Shown one piece after another: positions 28,317 to 37,455 of a DNA stretch of 64,000 nucleotides; the stretch's first letter is position 1, and the number at the start of each line of letters is the position of its first letter. This stretch comes from Actinophytocola oryzae. Lineage in GTDB: Bacteria; Actinomycetota; Actinomycetes; Mycobacteriales; Pseudonocardiaceae. The stretch covers positions 91,589 to 155,588 of the forward strand of contig NZ_SOCP01000026.1 in the NCBI RefSeq assembly GCF_004364325.1, written 5' to 3'. The translations under genes were made by a program, and so were the position numbers. The notes under the pieces are model-generated. The model was not told the origin of the DNA. It made no database searches and saw only the letters and a program-made list of their open reading frames with translations.

Positions 28317-29144
28317 ATGGCCGGGACGATCATCGTCGTGGTGCTGGTGCTCGCCGTCGTGGCACTTGGCGCGACCTACATGAAGAACTCGGCCACCGCC
28401 AAGCAGCAGCGGCTCGAGGACGCCAAAGCCGACGCCCGCCGTTGGGTGGAGCGTCTCGGCGGCCAGGTCATGAACCTGGACGGCACCAACGAGGCGTCCA
28501 AGCAGGCCCTCGCCGACGCGTCCGAGCGGTACAACGCGGCAGGCTCGCAGATGGAGCAGGCGACCACGGCCGAGCAGGCTCGGCTCGTCAAGGACACCGC
28601 GATGGAGGGGCTGTACTACGTGCGCGCCGCACGGCTCGCCATGGGGCTCGACCCTGGGCCCGACCTGCCGGACGACGCCGGCCGGGAGCGTGCGGGCAAG
28701 GTCACCGAGGACCGTCGGGTCAACGTCGAGGGTCGCGACTTCCAGGCCTCGCCCAACCCGGGTGACGGCACGCCCTACTACTACCCCGGCGGTCGAGTCG
28801 CCGGGCGGCCGGTGCCGCAGGGCTGGTACAGCGAGCCGTGGTGGAAGCCCGCGCTCGTCGCCGGCGCCTGGGGGCTCGGTTCGGCGTTCCTGTTCAGCGC
28901 CATGTTCAGCGGTATGTACGGCATCCCGGACTCGCAGGCATGGGAGTCCGGATACGACGCCGGTCAGGCCGACGCCATGGACAACGGGGGCGATGGCGGC
29001 GGGGACTACGGCGATGGTGGCGGTGACGGTGGTGGCGACTACGGCGGGGATTACGGCGGCGACTACGGCGGCGGTGGCGACTGGGGCGGTGGCGGGGACT
29101 TCGGCGGCGGAGACTTCGGGGGCGGCGACTTCGGCGGCTTCTGA
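28317..29144 (+). CDS. Membrane protein with coiled coil and Gly/Asp-rich tail
   Basis: The 275-residue protein has an N-terminal transmembrane segment (TIIVVVLVLAVVALGATYM), then a charged helical, coiled-coil-like region (residues 25-110). A Pro/Tyr-rich stretch (DGTPYYYPGGRVAGRPVPQG) and a second hydrophobic segment (GAWGLGSAFLFSAMFSGMYG) follow. The last 50 residues repeat GGDYGG, then FGGGD. The family is unknown to me; a DUF1542-like resemblance is possible. GGAAGG lies 10 nt before ATG 28317. A perfect inverted repeat follows the stop. Confidence 0.8.
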   Translation: MAGTIIVVVLVLAVVALGATYMKNSATAKQQRLEDAKADARRWVERLGGQVMNLDGTNEASKQALADASERYNAAGSQMEQATTAEQARLVKDTAMEGLYYVRAARLAMGLDPGPDLPDDAGRERAGKVTEDRRVNVEGRDFQASPNPGDGTPYYYPGGRVAGRPVPQGWYSEPWWKPALVAGAWGLGSAFLFSAMFSGMYGIPDSQAWESGYDAGQADAMDNGGDGGGDYGDGGGDGGGDYGGDYGGDYGGGGDWGGGGDFGGGDFGGGDFGGF

Positions 29145-29159
29145 CCGGCCGCCAACGTA

Positions 29160-29206
29160 ATGAAGGACTCCTTCGTGACGCCCTGTGACACGAAGGAGTC
29201 CTTCAT
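29160..29206. repeat. Perfect 18-bp inverted repeat, probable bidirectional terminator
   Basis: ATGAAGGACTCCTTCGTG (29160-29178) and its exact reverse complement (29189-29206) enclose a 10-nt loop. Each arm contains GAAGGA-C-TCCTTC, itself self-complementary. It lies between convergent genes, 15 nt after the Gly-rich gene and 26 nt from the glycosylase stop. I recall similar sequences recurring in related genomes. Confidence 0.8.
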
Positions 29207-29232
29207 GTCACAGGGGGCGGGTCAGGGCGGGC

Positions 29233-30033
29233 TCAGGCTTGGCAGGTTGGGCACCAGTACAGGTTGCGGGCCGCCAGCTCCGCCTTGCGGACCGGGGTGC
29301 CGCAGATCAGGCACGGCTGGTCCGTGCGGCGGTAGACGTAGACCTCGCCGCCGTGGCGGTCCACTCGCGGGGCCCTGCCGGTCACGTGCGGCAGGTGCTC
29401 GTCGCGGACCGTGTCGATCCGGCCCTTCTTCACGCCGTCCTTCATCAGGCCCACCAGGTCGGTCCACATCGCCGACCACTGCGCCTCGGTGACCGACGTG
29501 CCCAGGGTCCGCGGGTTCACCCGGTGGCGGAACAGCAGCTCCGCCCGGTACACGTTGCCCACCCCGGCCAGCACCTTCTGCTCCATCAGCAGGGCCGCCA
29601 CCGGCAGCTTCGACCTCGTGATCCTCGTGTAGGCCGCCGCCGGGTCCGCGTTGCGGCGCAACGGGTCCGGGCCGAGCCTGGCCAGCAGCTCCGCACGTTC
29701 CGCCGCGTTCAGCACCTCACAGCGGGTGGGACCCCGGAGATCGGTCCAGTGGGTCTCGCCCACCATCCGCATCCTCACCTGGCCGACCGGCAGCGTCGGC
29801 GGCAGCGGGGCGTCGGTGAACGTGCCGTACAGGCCCAGGTGCACGTGGACGATCGCGTCCGGCGCGTACACGTGGAACAGGTGCTTTCCGTACGCCTCCG
29901 CCCTCGTCAGCACCCGGCCGTCCACGAGCGCCGCCGGGAACCGGCCCTGCGGGCTCGACACCCGCACAGGACGCTTGCCGTAGTACTTCTGGTGCAGCCG
30001 CGCCAGGCGATGGAGTGTGTGTCCCTCGGGCAT
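29233..30033 (-). CDS. nei: Fpg/Nei-family DNA glycosylase (endonuclease VIII type)
   Basis: The 266-residue base-excision repair enzyme retains MPEG at the N-terminus (catalytic Pro2 and Glu3 after Met removal). It has the helix-two-turn-helix VLAGVGNVYRAELLF and a C-terminal zinc finger (PCLICGTPVRKAE; NLYWCPTCQ). Motifs fit actinobacterial Nei2. The ATG overlaps the rpiB stop (TGATG), so both are made from one mRNA. Confidence 0.94.
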   Translation of the reverse strand: MPEGHTLHRLARLHQKYYGKRPVRVSSPQGRFPAALVDGRVLTRAEAYGKHLFHVYAPDAIVHVHLGLYGTFTDAPLPPTLPVGQVRMRMVGETHWTDLRGPTRCEVLNAAERAELLARLGPDPLRRNADPAAAYTRITRSKLPVAALLMEQKVLAGVGNVYRAELLFRHRVNPRTLGTSVTEAQWSAMWTDLVGLMKDGVKKGRIDTVRDEHLPHVTGRAPRVDRHGGEVYVYRRTDQPCLICGTPVRKAELAARNLYWCPTCQA

Positions 30034-30512
30034 CAGGCAGGCAGGGCGGGCGGCGTGCCCGTGCGCTCGTAGTCGACCAGCATCCGGATACGCCTGGCGT
30101 GCCGTTCGTCGCCGGAGAACGGGGTGGCGAGGAACGTGTCCACGATCGCCGTGCCCTCCTCCAGCGTGTGCATCCGGCCGCCCACGGCCACCACCTGTGC
30201 GTCGTTGTGGGCCCGGCCCAGCTGTGCCGTCTCCAGGTTGTAGGCCAGGGCCGCCCGGATGCCGGGGACCTTGTTGGCCGCGATCTGCTCCCCGTTGCCG
30301 GAGCCGCCGATCACCACGCCGAGGCTGCCCTCGTCCGCCAGTACCCGGCGGGCTGTTTCCACGCAGTAGGGCGGGTAGTCGTCCATCGCGTCGTAGGCCG
30401 CGGGGCCCACGTCGACGACGTCGTGACCAGCCGCGGTCAGGTGCTTGACCAGATGCGCCTTCAGCTCGAAGCCGGCGTGGTCGGAACCCAGGTAGACACG
30501 CACGTCGCGCAT
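30033..30512 (-). CDS. rpiB: Ribose-5-phosphate isomerase B
   Basis: The 159-residue enzyme interconverts ribose-5-phosphate and ribulose-5-phosphate. It begins RVYLGSDHAGFELKAHLVKH and has GVVIGGSGNGEQIAANKVPG; the actinobacterial form carries a Ser in place of the catalytic Cys here, as in GGSGNG. ATG 30512 is only 18 nt from the divergent gene start at 30531, so the promoters must overlap. Confidence 0.96.
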   Translation of the reverse strand: MRDVRVYLGSDHAGFELKAHLVKHLTAAGHDVVDVGPAAYDAMDDYPPYCVETARRVLADEGSLGVVIGGSGNGEQIAANKVPGIRAALAYNLETAQLGRAHNDAQVVAVGGRMHTLEEGTAIVDTFLATPFSGDERHARRIRMLVDYERTGTPPALPA

Positions 30513-30530
30513 TCTGCCAGTTCTGGAAGC

Positions 30531-31304
30531 ATGTGCCCGGTGACGGTCTTCGAACAGGACGGATTCGACCTTCGTGTCGAGTGGGGCCTGGACGGTGTGC
30601 ACGCGCTCGGTCCCCACTGCGCGGTGCTGGTCATCGTCGACGTACTGGTCTTCACCACCACCGTGGACGTGGCCGTCAGTCAGGGGGCGCGAGTACTGCC
30701 GCTGCCCTGGCGGGACGAACGCGCGGCCGAGGCGGCCGCCGCCGCGGGCGCCACGCTCACCCCGACCGGCCTGACCTACCAGGACGACGTGCCCACCGCG
30801 TCGGACACGAAGGGCTGGACGCTGCGGCCCTCCTCGCTCGACGGTCGCGTGCCTGCCGGGACCTTCCTCGGCATCACCTCGGCCAACGGCGCCCACCTCT
30901 CCGCCGCCGCGGCCGGCTCGGGCGCCACCGTGCTCGCCGGCTGCCTGCGCAACGCCTCCGCCGTGGCCGCCAGGGCTGTCGAGCTGGCCGGGGACCGTCC
31001 CATCGGGGTGATACCCGCCGGGGAACGGTGGCGGACCGACGGCCTGCCCCTGCGGCCCGCGATCGAGGACTACCTCGGCGCGGGCGCGATCGTGGCGGCG
31101 ATCACCGGGCGGGTCGCGCCGTCACCGGAGGCGACGCTGGCGTCGCTCGCCTACCGGGCGGCCCCTGTCCGGGCGCTGCTGGCCGACGCCATCTCCGGGC
31201 GGGAGCTGGCGGGTGCCGGGGTGGCCACCGACGTCGCGCTCGCGTCAGTGGTGGACGTCAGCGACACTGTGCCTGTCCTGAAGGCGGGTGTATACCAAGC
31301 ATGA
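30531..31304 (+). CDS. 2-phosphosulfolactate phosphatase (ComB) family protein
   Basis: The 257-residue protein fits the ComB family: CAVLVIVDVLVFTTTVDVAV (usually VIDVLRAFTT), GTFLGITSANGAHLS, LAGCLRNASAVA, and GDRPIGVIPAGERW then LRPAIEDYLGAGAI. Coenzyme M is not made by actinobacteria, so the true substrate is unclear. The stop lies inside the first copy of a dispersed repeat, so repeat sequence supplies the 3' end of the gene. Confidence 0.85.
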   Translation: MCPVTVFEQDGFDLRVEWGLDGVHALGPHCAVLVIVDVLVFTTTVDVAVSQGARVLPLPWRDERAAEAAAAAGATLTPTGLTYQDDVPTASDTKGWTLRPSSLDGRVPAGTFLGITSANGAHLSAAAAGSGATVLAGCLRNASAVAARAVELAGDRPIGVIPAGERWRTDGLPLRPAIEDYLGAGAIVAAITGRVAPSPEATLASLAYRAAPVRALLADAISGRELAGAGVATDVALASVVDVSDTVPVLKAGVYQA

Positions 31305-31387
31305 GCGGAGCCTGCGGAGCGGATCATCGCTGTTCACGCCGCTGCGGAGCCCGCGCGGGGCGGCGGTGGAGCGGAGCCTGCGGAGCG
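31303..31387. repeat. Two copies of a dispersed GAGCGGAGC-type repeat
   Basis: GAGCGGAGCCTGCGGAGCG occurs at 31303-31321 and 31369-31387. The first is followed by GATCATCGCTGTTCA. The same unit, with T for C and in the other orientation, is tandemly repeated at 42930-43010, so this is a repeat family. Confidence 0.8.
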
Positions 31388-31419
31388 TTCCGACGCCACG
31401 GAGCGGGTGAGGCGGCGGC

Positions 31420-32118
31420 ATGAGTGGGCGATGGATCGAGGTCGGCGACGGCGTGTTCGCGCGCCGGTACGTCGAGCTGGACCAGACGCTCGGGCTCGTC
31501 GTGGGCGACACGCACTGCCTCGTCATCGACACCGGCACCGACGAGGTGCACGGGGCGTCGATGGCGGCAGCGGTGCGGTTCGTCACGCCGCTGCCCTGGA
31601 CGGTGGTCATCACACACGCCCACTTCGACCACTTCTTCGGCACCAAGGCGTTCCTGCCCGCCTCGGTGATCGCACACGAGCGGTGCCGGGCGGAGATCCT
31701 CGCGGGCGGTGACCTGCAGCGCCGCGCGTGGGCGGCGCGGTTCCGGTCCGAGGGCAAGGCCGAGCAGGCCGAACGGCTCGCGACGGCCAAGCTCGTGGCG
31801 CCGATGGAGGTGATCACGTCGTCGGTGCAGCTCGACCTGGGCGGACGCGCGGTCACGCTCGTCCACCCGGGCCCTGCGCACACCGACCACGACGTGTTCG
31901 TGCACGTCCCGGACGTCGACGTGGTGTTCGCGGGCGACCTCGTCGAGCAGGGCGCGCCGCCGTCCGTGGGGCCCGACGCGCACGCGTCCGACTGGCCCGC
32001 TGCACTCGACGCGATCCTCGACCTGAACCCCGAGATCGTCGTGCCCGGGCATGGCGATCCCGTCGACGCCGACTTCGTGCGAAGACAGCGCGACGAGATC
32101 GCCAGGGGCGTCTTCTAG
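31420..32118 (+). CDS. MBL-fold metallohydrolase
   Basis: The 232-residue protein has the metal-binding motif TVVITHAHFDHFFGTKAF (HxHxDH), later His/Asp ligands in LVHPGPAHTDHDVFVHVPDV and FAGDLVE, and PGHGDPV. The glyoxalase-II-like subtype hydrolyses unknown (thio)esters. Its stop shares CTAG with the convergent aldehyde dehydrogenase. Confidence 0.92.
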   Translation: MSGRWIEVGDGVFARRYVELDQTLGLVVGDTHCLVIDTGTDEVHGASMAAAVRFVTPLPWTVVITHAHFDHFFGTKAFLPASVIAHERCRAEILAGGDLQRRAWAARFRSEGKAEQAERLATAKLVAPMEVITSSVQLDLGGRAVTLVHPGPAHTDHDVFVHVPDVDVVFAGDLVEQGAPPSVGPDAHASDWPAALDAILDLNPEIVVPGHGDPVDADFVRRQRDEIARGVF

Positions 32119-33536
32119 GCCTGCACCGACTTCAGCTCGGTGAACTCCTCGAGGCCGTACCGGCCGAACTCGCGGCCGTTGCCGGACTGCTTGAAGCCGC
32201 CGAACGGGGCCGCCGTGTTGAACGCGGCGCCGTTGATGTCCACCTGACCGGCCCGCAGCTTCCCGGCCACCGAACGGGCGCGGTCGACGTCCGCGCCGAA
32301 GACGGCCGCAGCCAGCCCGTACTGGGTACCGTTGGCGATGCGGATGGCGTCGGCCTCGTCCTCGTAGGGCATGACCACCAGGACCGGGCCGAAGATCTCC
32401 TCCTGCGCGATGGTCATGTCCGGCGTGACGTCGCCGAAGACGGTCGGGCGGACGAAGTAGCCGACACCGTCGACCGGCTCGGGGCCACCGGCGGCGAGCG
32501 TGGCGCCCTCCTCGACACCCTTCCTGATGTACTCCACGACCCGGTCGCGCTGCGCGGCCGAGACCGACGGGCCGATCCTGGTCGACTCCTGCGACGGGTC
32601 GCCGGGCACGTACTTCGCGGCGGCGGCCGCCGCGACCTCGACGGCCTCGTCGTGGCGGCCGACCGGGACGAGCAGCCTGGTCAGCGCACTGCACGCCTGG
32701 CCGTTGTTCATGAAGCAGTTGGCCACGGTGATCTTGACGGCGCGCGAGAGGTCGGCGTCGTCCAGCACGACCGACGCGGACTTGCCGCCAAGCTCCAGCG
32801 CGACCTTCTTGACCGTCTCGGCACCCACCGCGGCCACGCGGCGGCCCGCTCGGGTGGAGCCGGTGAACGACACCATGTCGACGAGCGGGTGCGCGGCCAG
32901 CGCCTCGCCGACGACCGGGCCCGTGCCGTGGACCATGTTGAACACGCCCGGGGGCAGGTCGGCCTCGGCGATGATCTGGGCCAGCAGGGCCGCGGTCAGC
33001 GGCGCGACCTCGCTGGGCTTGAGCACGACCGTGTTGCCCGCGACCAGCGCTGGCGTCACCTTCGCGACCATCTGCTGCAGCGGGAAGTTCCACGGCGTGA
33101 TGGCCGCGACGACGCCGATCGGCTCACGCACGATCGTCGAGTTGCCGACCGTGACCGGGTCGAACGCACCGGCCTCGACCTCGGCGAGCACCCCCTCAGT
33201 GATGCCCACCGGGTTCACGACCTGCACCTTCGACGCGAACACGATGGGTGTGCCCACCTCGGCGACGATCGTCTCCGCCAGCTCGCCTGCACGCGCCTTG
33301 AGCCCGTCGTTGATCCGCCGGACCGCCGCGACGCGGTCGCCCAGCGGGGTGGCGGCCCACGCCTCGAAGGCCGACGCGGCGGCACGTACCGCCGCGTCGG
33401 CGTCCTCCGGCGTGCCTGCGGGGACCGATGCGATGACCTCCTCCGTCGCCGGGTTGACGACGTCGATGCGCTCGCCCGCATCGTCGGTGAACGTGCCGTT
33501 GACGAAGTGGGCGGTGCTGACGGTGGGGGCGGCCAT
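32115..33536 (-). CDS. NAD(P)-dependent aldehyde dehydrogenase
   Basis: The 473-residue ALDH has ITPWNFPLQQMVAKVTPALV, the general-base Glu in ALELGGKSASVV, the catalytic Cys in FMNNGQACSALTRLLVP, and the C-terminal PFGGFKQSGNGREFGRYG. The aldehyde is not evident. GGAGG precedes ATG 33536. It lies 63 nt downstream of the DsbA-like gene on the same strand and may be co-transcribed. Confidence 0.95.
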   Translation of the reverse strand: MAAPTVSTAHFVNGTFTDDAGERIDVVNPATEEVIASVPAGTPEDADAAVRAAASAFEAWAATPLGDRVAAVRRINDGLKARAGELAETIVAEVGTPIVFASKVQVVNPVGITEGVLAEVEAGAFDPVTVGNSTIVREPIGVVAAITPWNFPLQQMVAKVTPALVAGNTVVLKPSEVAPLTAALLAQIIAEADLPPGVFNMVHGTGPVVGEALAAHPLVDMVSFTGSTRAGRRVAAVGAETVKKVALELGGKSASVVLDDADLSRAVKITVANCFMNNGQACSALTRLLVPVGRHDEAVEVAAAAAAKYVPGDPSQESTRIGPSVSAAQRDRVVEYIRKGVEEGATLAAGGPEPVDGVGYFVRPTVFGDVTPDMTIAQEEIFGPVLVVMPYEDEADAIRIANGTQYGLAAAVFGADVDRARSVAGKLRAGQVDINGAAFNTAAPFGGFKQSGNGREFGRYGLEEFTELKSVQA

Positions 33537-33599
33537 CGGTCCTCCGTAGATGTGACGCGCTCGGGGAATTCGGCTCCCAGCCTGTCACATCACGAGGAC

Positions 33600-34214
33600 T
33601 CAGTCGAAGGACAGCTCGCCGGTCCTGGTCCGCTTCAGTTCGAAGAAGTTGGAGAAGCTCGCGAGGGCGACCGTGCCGTCGAACACCTTCAGGGCGTCCT
33701 CGCCACGCGGGATCGAGTTCAGCACCGGGCCGAAGAACGCGACGCCGTCGACGTGGATGGTCGGCGTGCCGACGTCCATGCCCACCGGGTCCATGCCCTC
33801 GTGGTGGCTCTTGCGGAGGTCCTCGTCATATTCACTCGAATGGGCGGCTTCCGCCAACTCCGCGGGCAGCCCGACCTCGGCGAGGGACTCCTTGATGACC
33901 ACGTCGAAGTCCTTGTTGCCCTGGTTGTGGATGCGTGTGCCCATGGCGGTGTACAGGTCGCGCAGGACGTCGGCGCCGTGCTGCTGGGCGGCGGCGATGG
34001 CCACGCGGACCGGGCCCCACGCCCTGGTCATGGCCTGCTTGTACTCCTCGGGCAGGTCGCGGCCCTCGTTGAGCACCGCGAGGCTCATCACACGGAAGTG
34101 CAGGTCCACGTCACGCTGCTTCTCGACCTCGAGGATCCACCTGGAGGTGATCCAGGCGAACGGGCACATCGGGTCGAAATAGAAGTCGATCTTCGGTTTG
34201 CTGGGAGCAGTCAT
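33600..34214 (-). CDS. DsbA-family, mycothiol-dependent reductase (Rv2466c-like)
   Basis: The 204-residue thioredoxin-fold protein with an alpha-helical insertion begins KIDFYFDPMCPFAWITSRWI. The Rv2466c-type active site is CPxx; here the second position is PFA, so only one Cys remains in the motif. VGTPTIHVDG is the cis-Pro loop. In mycobacteria such proteins reduce nitro compounds with mycothiol. Start chosen at ATG 34214. A longer frame to 34364 would overlap divergent pepN. Confidence 0.88.
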   Translation of the reverse strand: MTAPSKPKIDFYFDPMCPFAWITSRWILEVEKQRDVDLHFRVMSLAVLNEGRDLPEEYKQAMTRAWGPVRVAIAAAQQHGADVLRDLYTAMGTRIHNQGNKDFDVVIKESLAEVGLPAELAEAAHSSEYDEDLRKSHHEGMDPVGMDVGTPTIHVDGVAFFGPVLNSIPRGEDALKVFDGTVALASFSNFFELKRTRTGELSFD

Positions 34215-34330
34215 ATCCCTGCCAACCGAGGAGTTGTTCCCGTTCTTCCCTCCTGACGGGTCAAACCGAGCCGTTGGGTGATTGGATGCGATGAACAGGA
34301 TTGTCAGTACGAACAAGCTTGAGGTGACCA

Positions 34331-36892
34331 GTGGCTCCGCCCAACCTGACGCGTGACGAAGCACAACAGCGCGCCGCGCTGCTCGACGTGGCGTCCTACG
34401 ACGTTGAGCTCGACCTCACGGACGGCGGCGGCAAGCCCGGCGACACCACCTTCCGTTCGACGACGACCGTCCGGTTCGCCAGCCGGGAGGCCGCGGCGGA
34501 CACGTGGGTCGACCTGGTCGCCGCGTCCGTGGAGAGCGCGACGTTGAACGGCACGCCGCTCGACCTGTCCGGCTACCGGGAGGACAGGGGCATCGCGCTG
34601 CCGTCGGTCGCGGAGCAGAACGAGCTGACCGTCGACGCGACCTGCCGGTACATGAACACCGGCGAGGGCCTGCACCGGTTCGTCGACCCGGTGGACGGCG
34701 GCGTCTACCTGTACACGCAGTTCGAGACGGCCGACGCGAAGCGCATGTTCACCTGCTTCGACCAGCCCGACCTCAAGGCCACCTTCCGGTTCACGGTCAT
34801 CGCGCCGGAGGACTGGAAGGTCATGTCCAACGCGCCGATCGAGTCGAGCGAGCAGCTGGACTCCGGCGCGGTGCGGCACGTGTTCGAGACCACGAAGCCG
34901 ATGTCGACCTACGTGACCGCGCTGGTCGCCGGGCCCTACGCGGAGTGGCTCGACGAGTACTCCGACCAGCACTCGACCATCCCGCTCGGCATCTACTGCC
35001 GCGCCTCGCTCGCCGAGCACATGGACGCCGAGCGCCTGTTCACCCAGACCAAGCAGGGCTTCGACTTCTACCACCGCAGCTTCGGGGTGCCCTACCCGTT
35101 CGGCAAGTACGACCAGTGCTTCGTGCCGGAGTTCAACGCGGGCGCCATGGAGAACGCGGGCTGCGTGACGTTCCTCGAGGACTACGTCTTCCGCAGCAGG
35201 GTCACCCGCTACGCCTACGAGCGGCGCTGCGAGACCGTGCTGCACGAGATGGCGCACATGTGGTTCGGCGACCTGGTCACCATGCGCTGGTGGAACGACC
35301 TGTGGCTGAACGAGTCGTTCGCCACGTTCGCGAGCGTGCTGGCCCAGGCAGGCGCGACCGAGTACGAGCACGCGTGGACCAGCTTCGCGAACATCGAGAA
35401 GTCGTGGGCCTACCGGCAGGACCAGCTGCCCTCGACACACCCGGTGGCCGCCGACATCCCGGACCTGCAGGCGGTCGAGGTCAACTTCGACGGCATCACC
35501 TACGCCAAGGGCGCCTCGGTGCTCAAGCAGCTCGTCGCGTACGTGGGGCAGGACCACTTCCTGTCCGGGCTGCGGGTGTACTTCGCGAAGCACGCCTGGG
35601 GCAACGCCACGCTGGCCGACCTGCTCGCCGCGCTGGAGGAGGCGTCGGGGCGGGACCTGTCGTGGTGGAGCGCGCAGTGGCTGGAGACGACCGGCCTGAA
35701 CGCCCTGCGGCCCGTGTACACGGTCGGCGATGACGGCAGGTTCACGGCCTTCGCGATCACCCAGGGCGGTGCGAAGCCGGGTGCCGGTGAGCTGCGCACG
35801 CACCGGGTCGCCGTCGGCGTGTACGACGACCAGGACGGCAGGCTCGTGCGCACGCACCGCGTCGAGCTGGACGTGTCCGGCCAGGAGACGCCCGTGCCGG
35901 AGCTCGTCGGCGTGTCGCGCGGCAAGCTCGTGCTGGTCAACGACGACGACCTGAGCTACTGCACCATGCGGCTCGACCCGGACTCGCTCACGACGCTCGT
36001 GGACCGGATCGGTGACATCGACGAGCCGCTGCCCCGCACGCTGTGCTGGTCGGCGGCGTGGGAGATGACCCGCGAGGCCGAGCTGAAGGCCCGGGACTTC
36101 GTGAAGCTGGTGTGCCACGGGCTGCCTGCCGAGACCGAGGTCGGCGTCGTGCAGCGGCTGCTGCTGCAGGCACAGACGGCGATCAACTCCTACGCCGACC
36201 CCGCGTGGGTGCCCGAGGGCTGGCGGCTCCTGGCCGACCGGCTGCTCGAGCTGGCGGCGGACCCGGCGACGGAGTCCGACCAGCAGCTGGCGATGGTGAA
36301 CGCGCTGACCGGTGCGGTGCTGGAGGCCGACCAGGTCGCGGTCCTGCGTGGCTGGCTGGACGGCTCGACGCCGCTCGAGGGCCTGGTCGTGGACACCGAC
36401 CTGCGGTGGCGCCTGATGCAGGCGCTGGTCGCCCACGACGCCGCCACCGACGACGAGGTCGACGCGACGCTGGCGGAGGATCCGACGGCGACCGGGCGGC
36501 GGCAGGCGGAGCGGACGCGTGCGCTACGGCCCGCCGAGGAGGTCAAGGCGGAGGCGTGGCGGCGGGCCGTGCACGACGACGAGCTGCCGAACGCGATCAA
36601 CGAGGCGATCATCTCGGGGTTCTCGCACCCGTCGCAGAAGGCGCTGCTGACGCCGTACGTGGCGCGTTACTTCGCGGACGTCGCCGACGTGTGGGCGCGG
36701 CGGTCGAGTGAGCGGGCCCAGCCGGTGGCGCTCGGGCTGTACCCGTCGTGGTCGGTGACCGAGGAGACCGTCGCGGCGTCGGACGAGTGGCTCGCCGACG
36801 AGTCGCACCCGCCGGCACTGCGCCGCCTGGTCACCGAGGGGCGCGCGGGCATCCTGCGTGCGCTGGCGGCACGCGCGTTCGACGGCCAGTAG
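34331..36892 (+). CDS. pepN: Aminopeptidase N (M1 family)
   Basis: The 853-residue zinc metallopeptidase has the substrate motif FNAGAMENAGCVTF, zinc site VLHEMAHMWFGDLVTMRWWN (HExxH with the distal Glu in LNESFATF) and a C-terminal ERAP1-like helical domain. It trims N-terminal residues from peptides in the cytosol. The GTG start at 34331 follows GAGGTGA. A strong nested hairpin follows the stop. Confidence 0.97.
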   Translation: MAPPNLTRDEAQQRAALLDVASYDVELDLTDGGGKPGDTTFRSTTTVRFASREAAADTWVDLVAASVESATLNGTPLDLSGYREDRGIALPSVAEQNELTVDATCRYMNTGEGLHRFVDPVDGGVYLYTQFETADAKRMFTCFDQPDLKATFRFTVIAPEDWKVMSNAPIESSEQLDSGAVRHVFETTKPMSTYVTALVAGPYAEWLDEYSDQHSTIPLGIYCRASLAEHMDAERLFTQTKQGFDFYHRSFGVPYPFGKYDQCFVPEFNAGAMENAGCVTFLEDYVFRSRVTRYAYERRCETVLHEMAHMWFGDLVTMRWWNDLWLNESFATFASVLAQAGATEYEHAWTSFANIEKSWAYRQDQLPSTHPVAADIPDLQAVEVNFDGITYAKGASVLKQLVAYVGQDHFLSGLRVYFAKHAWGNATLADLLAALEEASGRDLSWWSAQWLETTGLNALRPVYTVGDDGRFTAFAITQGGAKPGAGELRTHRVAVGVYDDQDGRLVRTHRVELDVSGQETPVPELVGVSRGKLVLVNDDDLSYCTMRLDPDSLTTLVDRIGDIDEPLPRTLCWSAAWEMTREAELKARDFVKLVCHGLPAETEVGVVQRLLLQAQTAINSYADPAWVPEGWRLLADRLLELAADPATESDQQLAMVNALTGAVLEADQVAVLRGWLDGSTPLEGLVVDTDLRWRLMQALVAHDAATDDEVDATLAEDPTATGRRQAERTRALRPAEEVKAEAWRRAVHDDELPNAINEAIISGFSHPSQKALLTPYVARYFADVADVWARRSSERAQPVALGLYPSWSVTEETVAASDEWLADESHPPALRRLVTEGRAGILRALAARAFDGQ

Positions 36893-36952
36893 GACAGACG
36901 TGGAAGCGCCGCGCTCCCGACGGGGGCGCGGCGCTTCTGGCGTCTGTGGTCC
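36893..36952. terminator. Nested bidirectional hairpin between convergent genes
   Basis: Inner stem GAAGCGCCGCGC (36903-36914) with GCGCGGCGCTTC (36926-36937), outer stem ACAGACG (36894-36900) with CGTCTGT (36941-36947). It fills the whole gap between pepN and the DUF5130 gene. Confidence 0.85.
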
Positions 36953-37455
36953 TAGTGCTTCGTGCCCGCCTGGTCGGTCAGCATGCGCAGGCCGCTCACG
37001 ATGCCACCCGTCAGGTCGCCCTCCTTGAAGGACGCGACCATGCTCATGACGGCCAGGTTGCACGCGCGGTCGGGCAGGCGGCGCGACGACTCGGCACCGG
37101 TCACGATCTCGACCTTGCGCTGTCCCGGCGACACGGCGAGCAGCACCGCGGTCGCGGGGGTCTCGCCGGACTCGGCGTGGAGGGACTCGGCCGTCGCTCG
37201 GGTGTCCTCGCCCAGGTCGCCGAGGTAGACGCTGAAGCCGAGGCCCGTGGTGCGGGCGGACAGCGTCAGGGCCTCGTCGAGGCGGGCGAGCTGCACCGGG
37301 CTGAACGGCAGCTCCGGCCTGGCCCGCCGGTGCTCACTGGCGACCGAGATGCGGCCGCTCGTGGTCACCACGGCGGCGTGGCCGTGTTCGACGTCCTCGT
37401 CGATCACGTCGCCCGGCGTGCGGTGCAGTACGACCTCACCAGCTGCCACGTGCAC
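36952..37455 (-). CDS. DUF5130-type protein (TPM-domain-like)
   Basis: The protein of about 167 residues shows a TPM-like core: LARLDEALTLSARTTGLGFS, VYLGDLGEDTRATAESLH, VLLAVSPGQRKVEIVTG and RLPDRACNLAVMSM. No signal peptide is seen. GTG 37449 is better spaced from GGGAGG than GTG 37455. The start overlaps the end of the upstream small membrane protein gene. Function unknown; it occupies the Rv2468c position. Confidence 0.82.
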   Translation of the reverse strand: MHVAAGEVVLHRTPGDVIDEDVEHGHAAVVTTSGRISVASEHRRARPELPFSPVQLARLDEALTLSARTTGLGFSVYLGDLGEDTRATAESLHAESGETPATAVLLAVSPGQRKVEIVTGAESSRRLPDRACNLAVMSMVASFKEGDLTGGIVSGLRMLTDQAGTKH

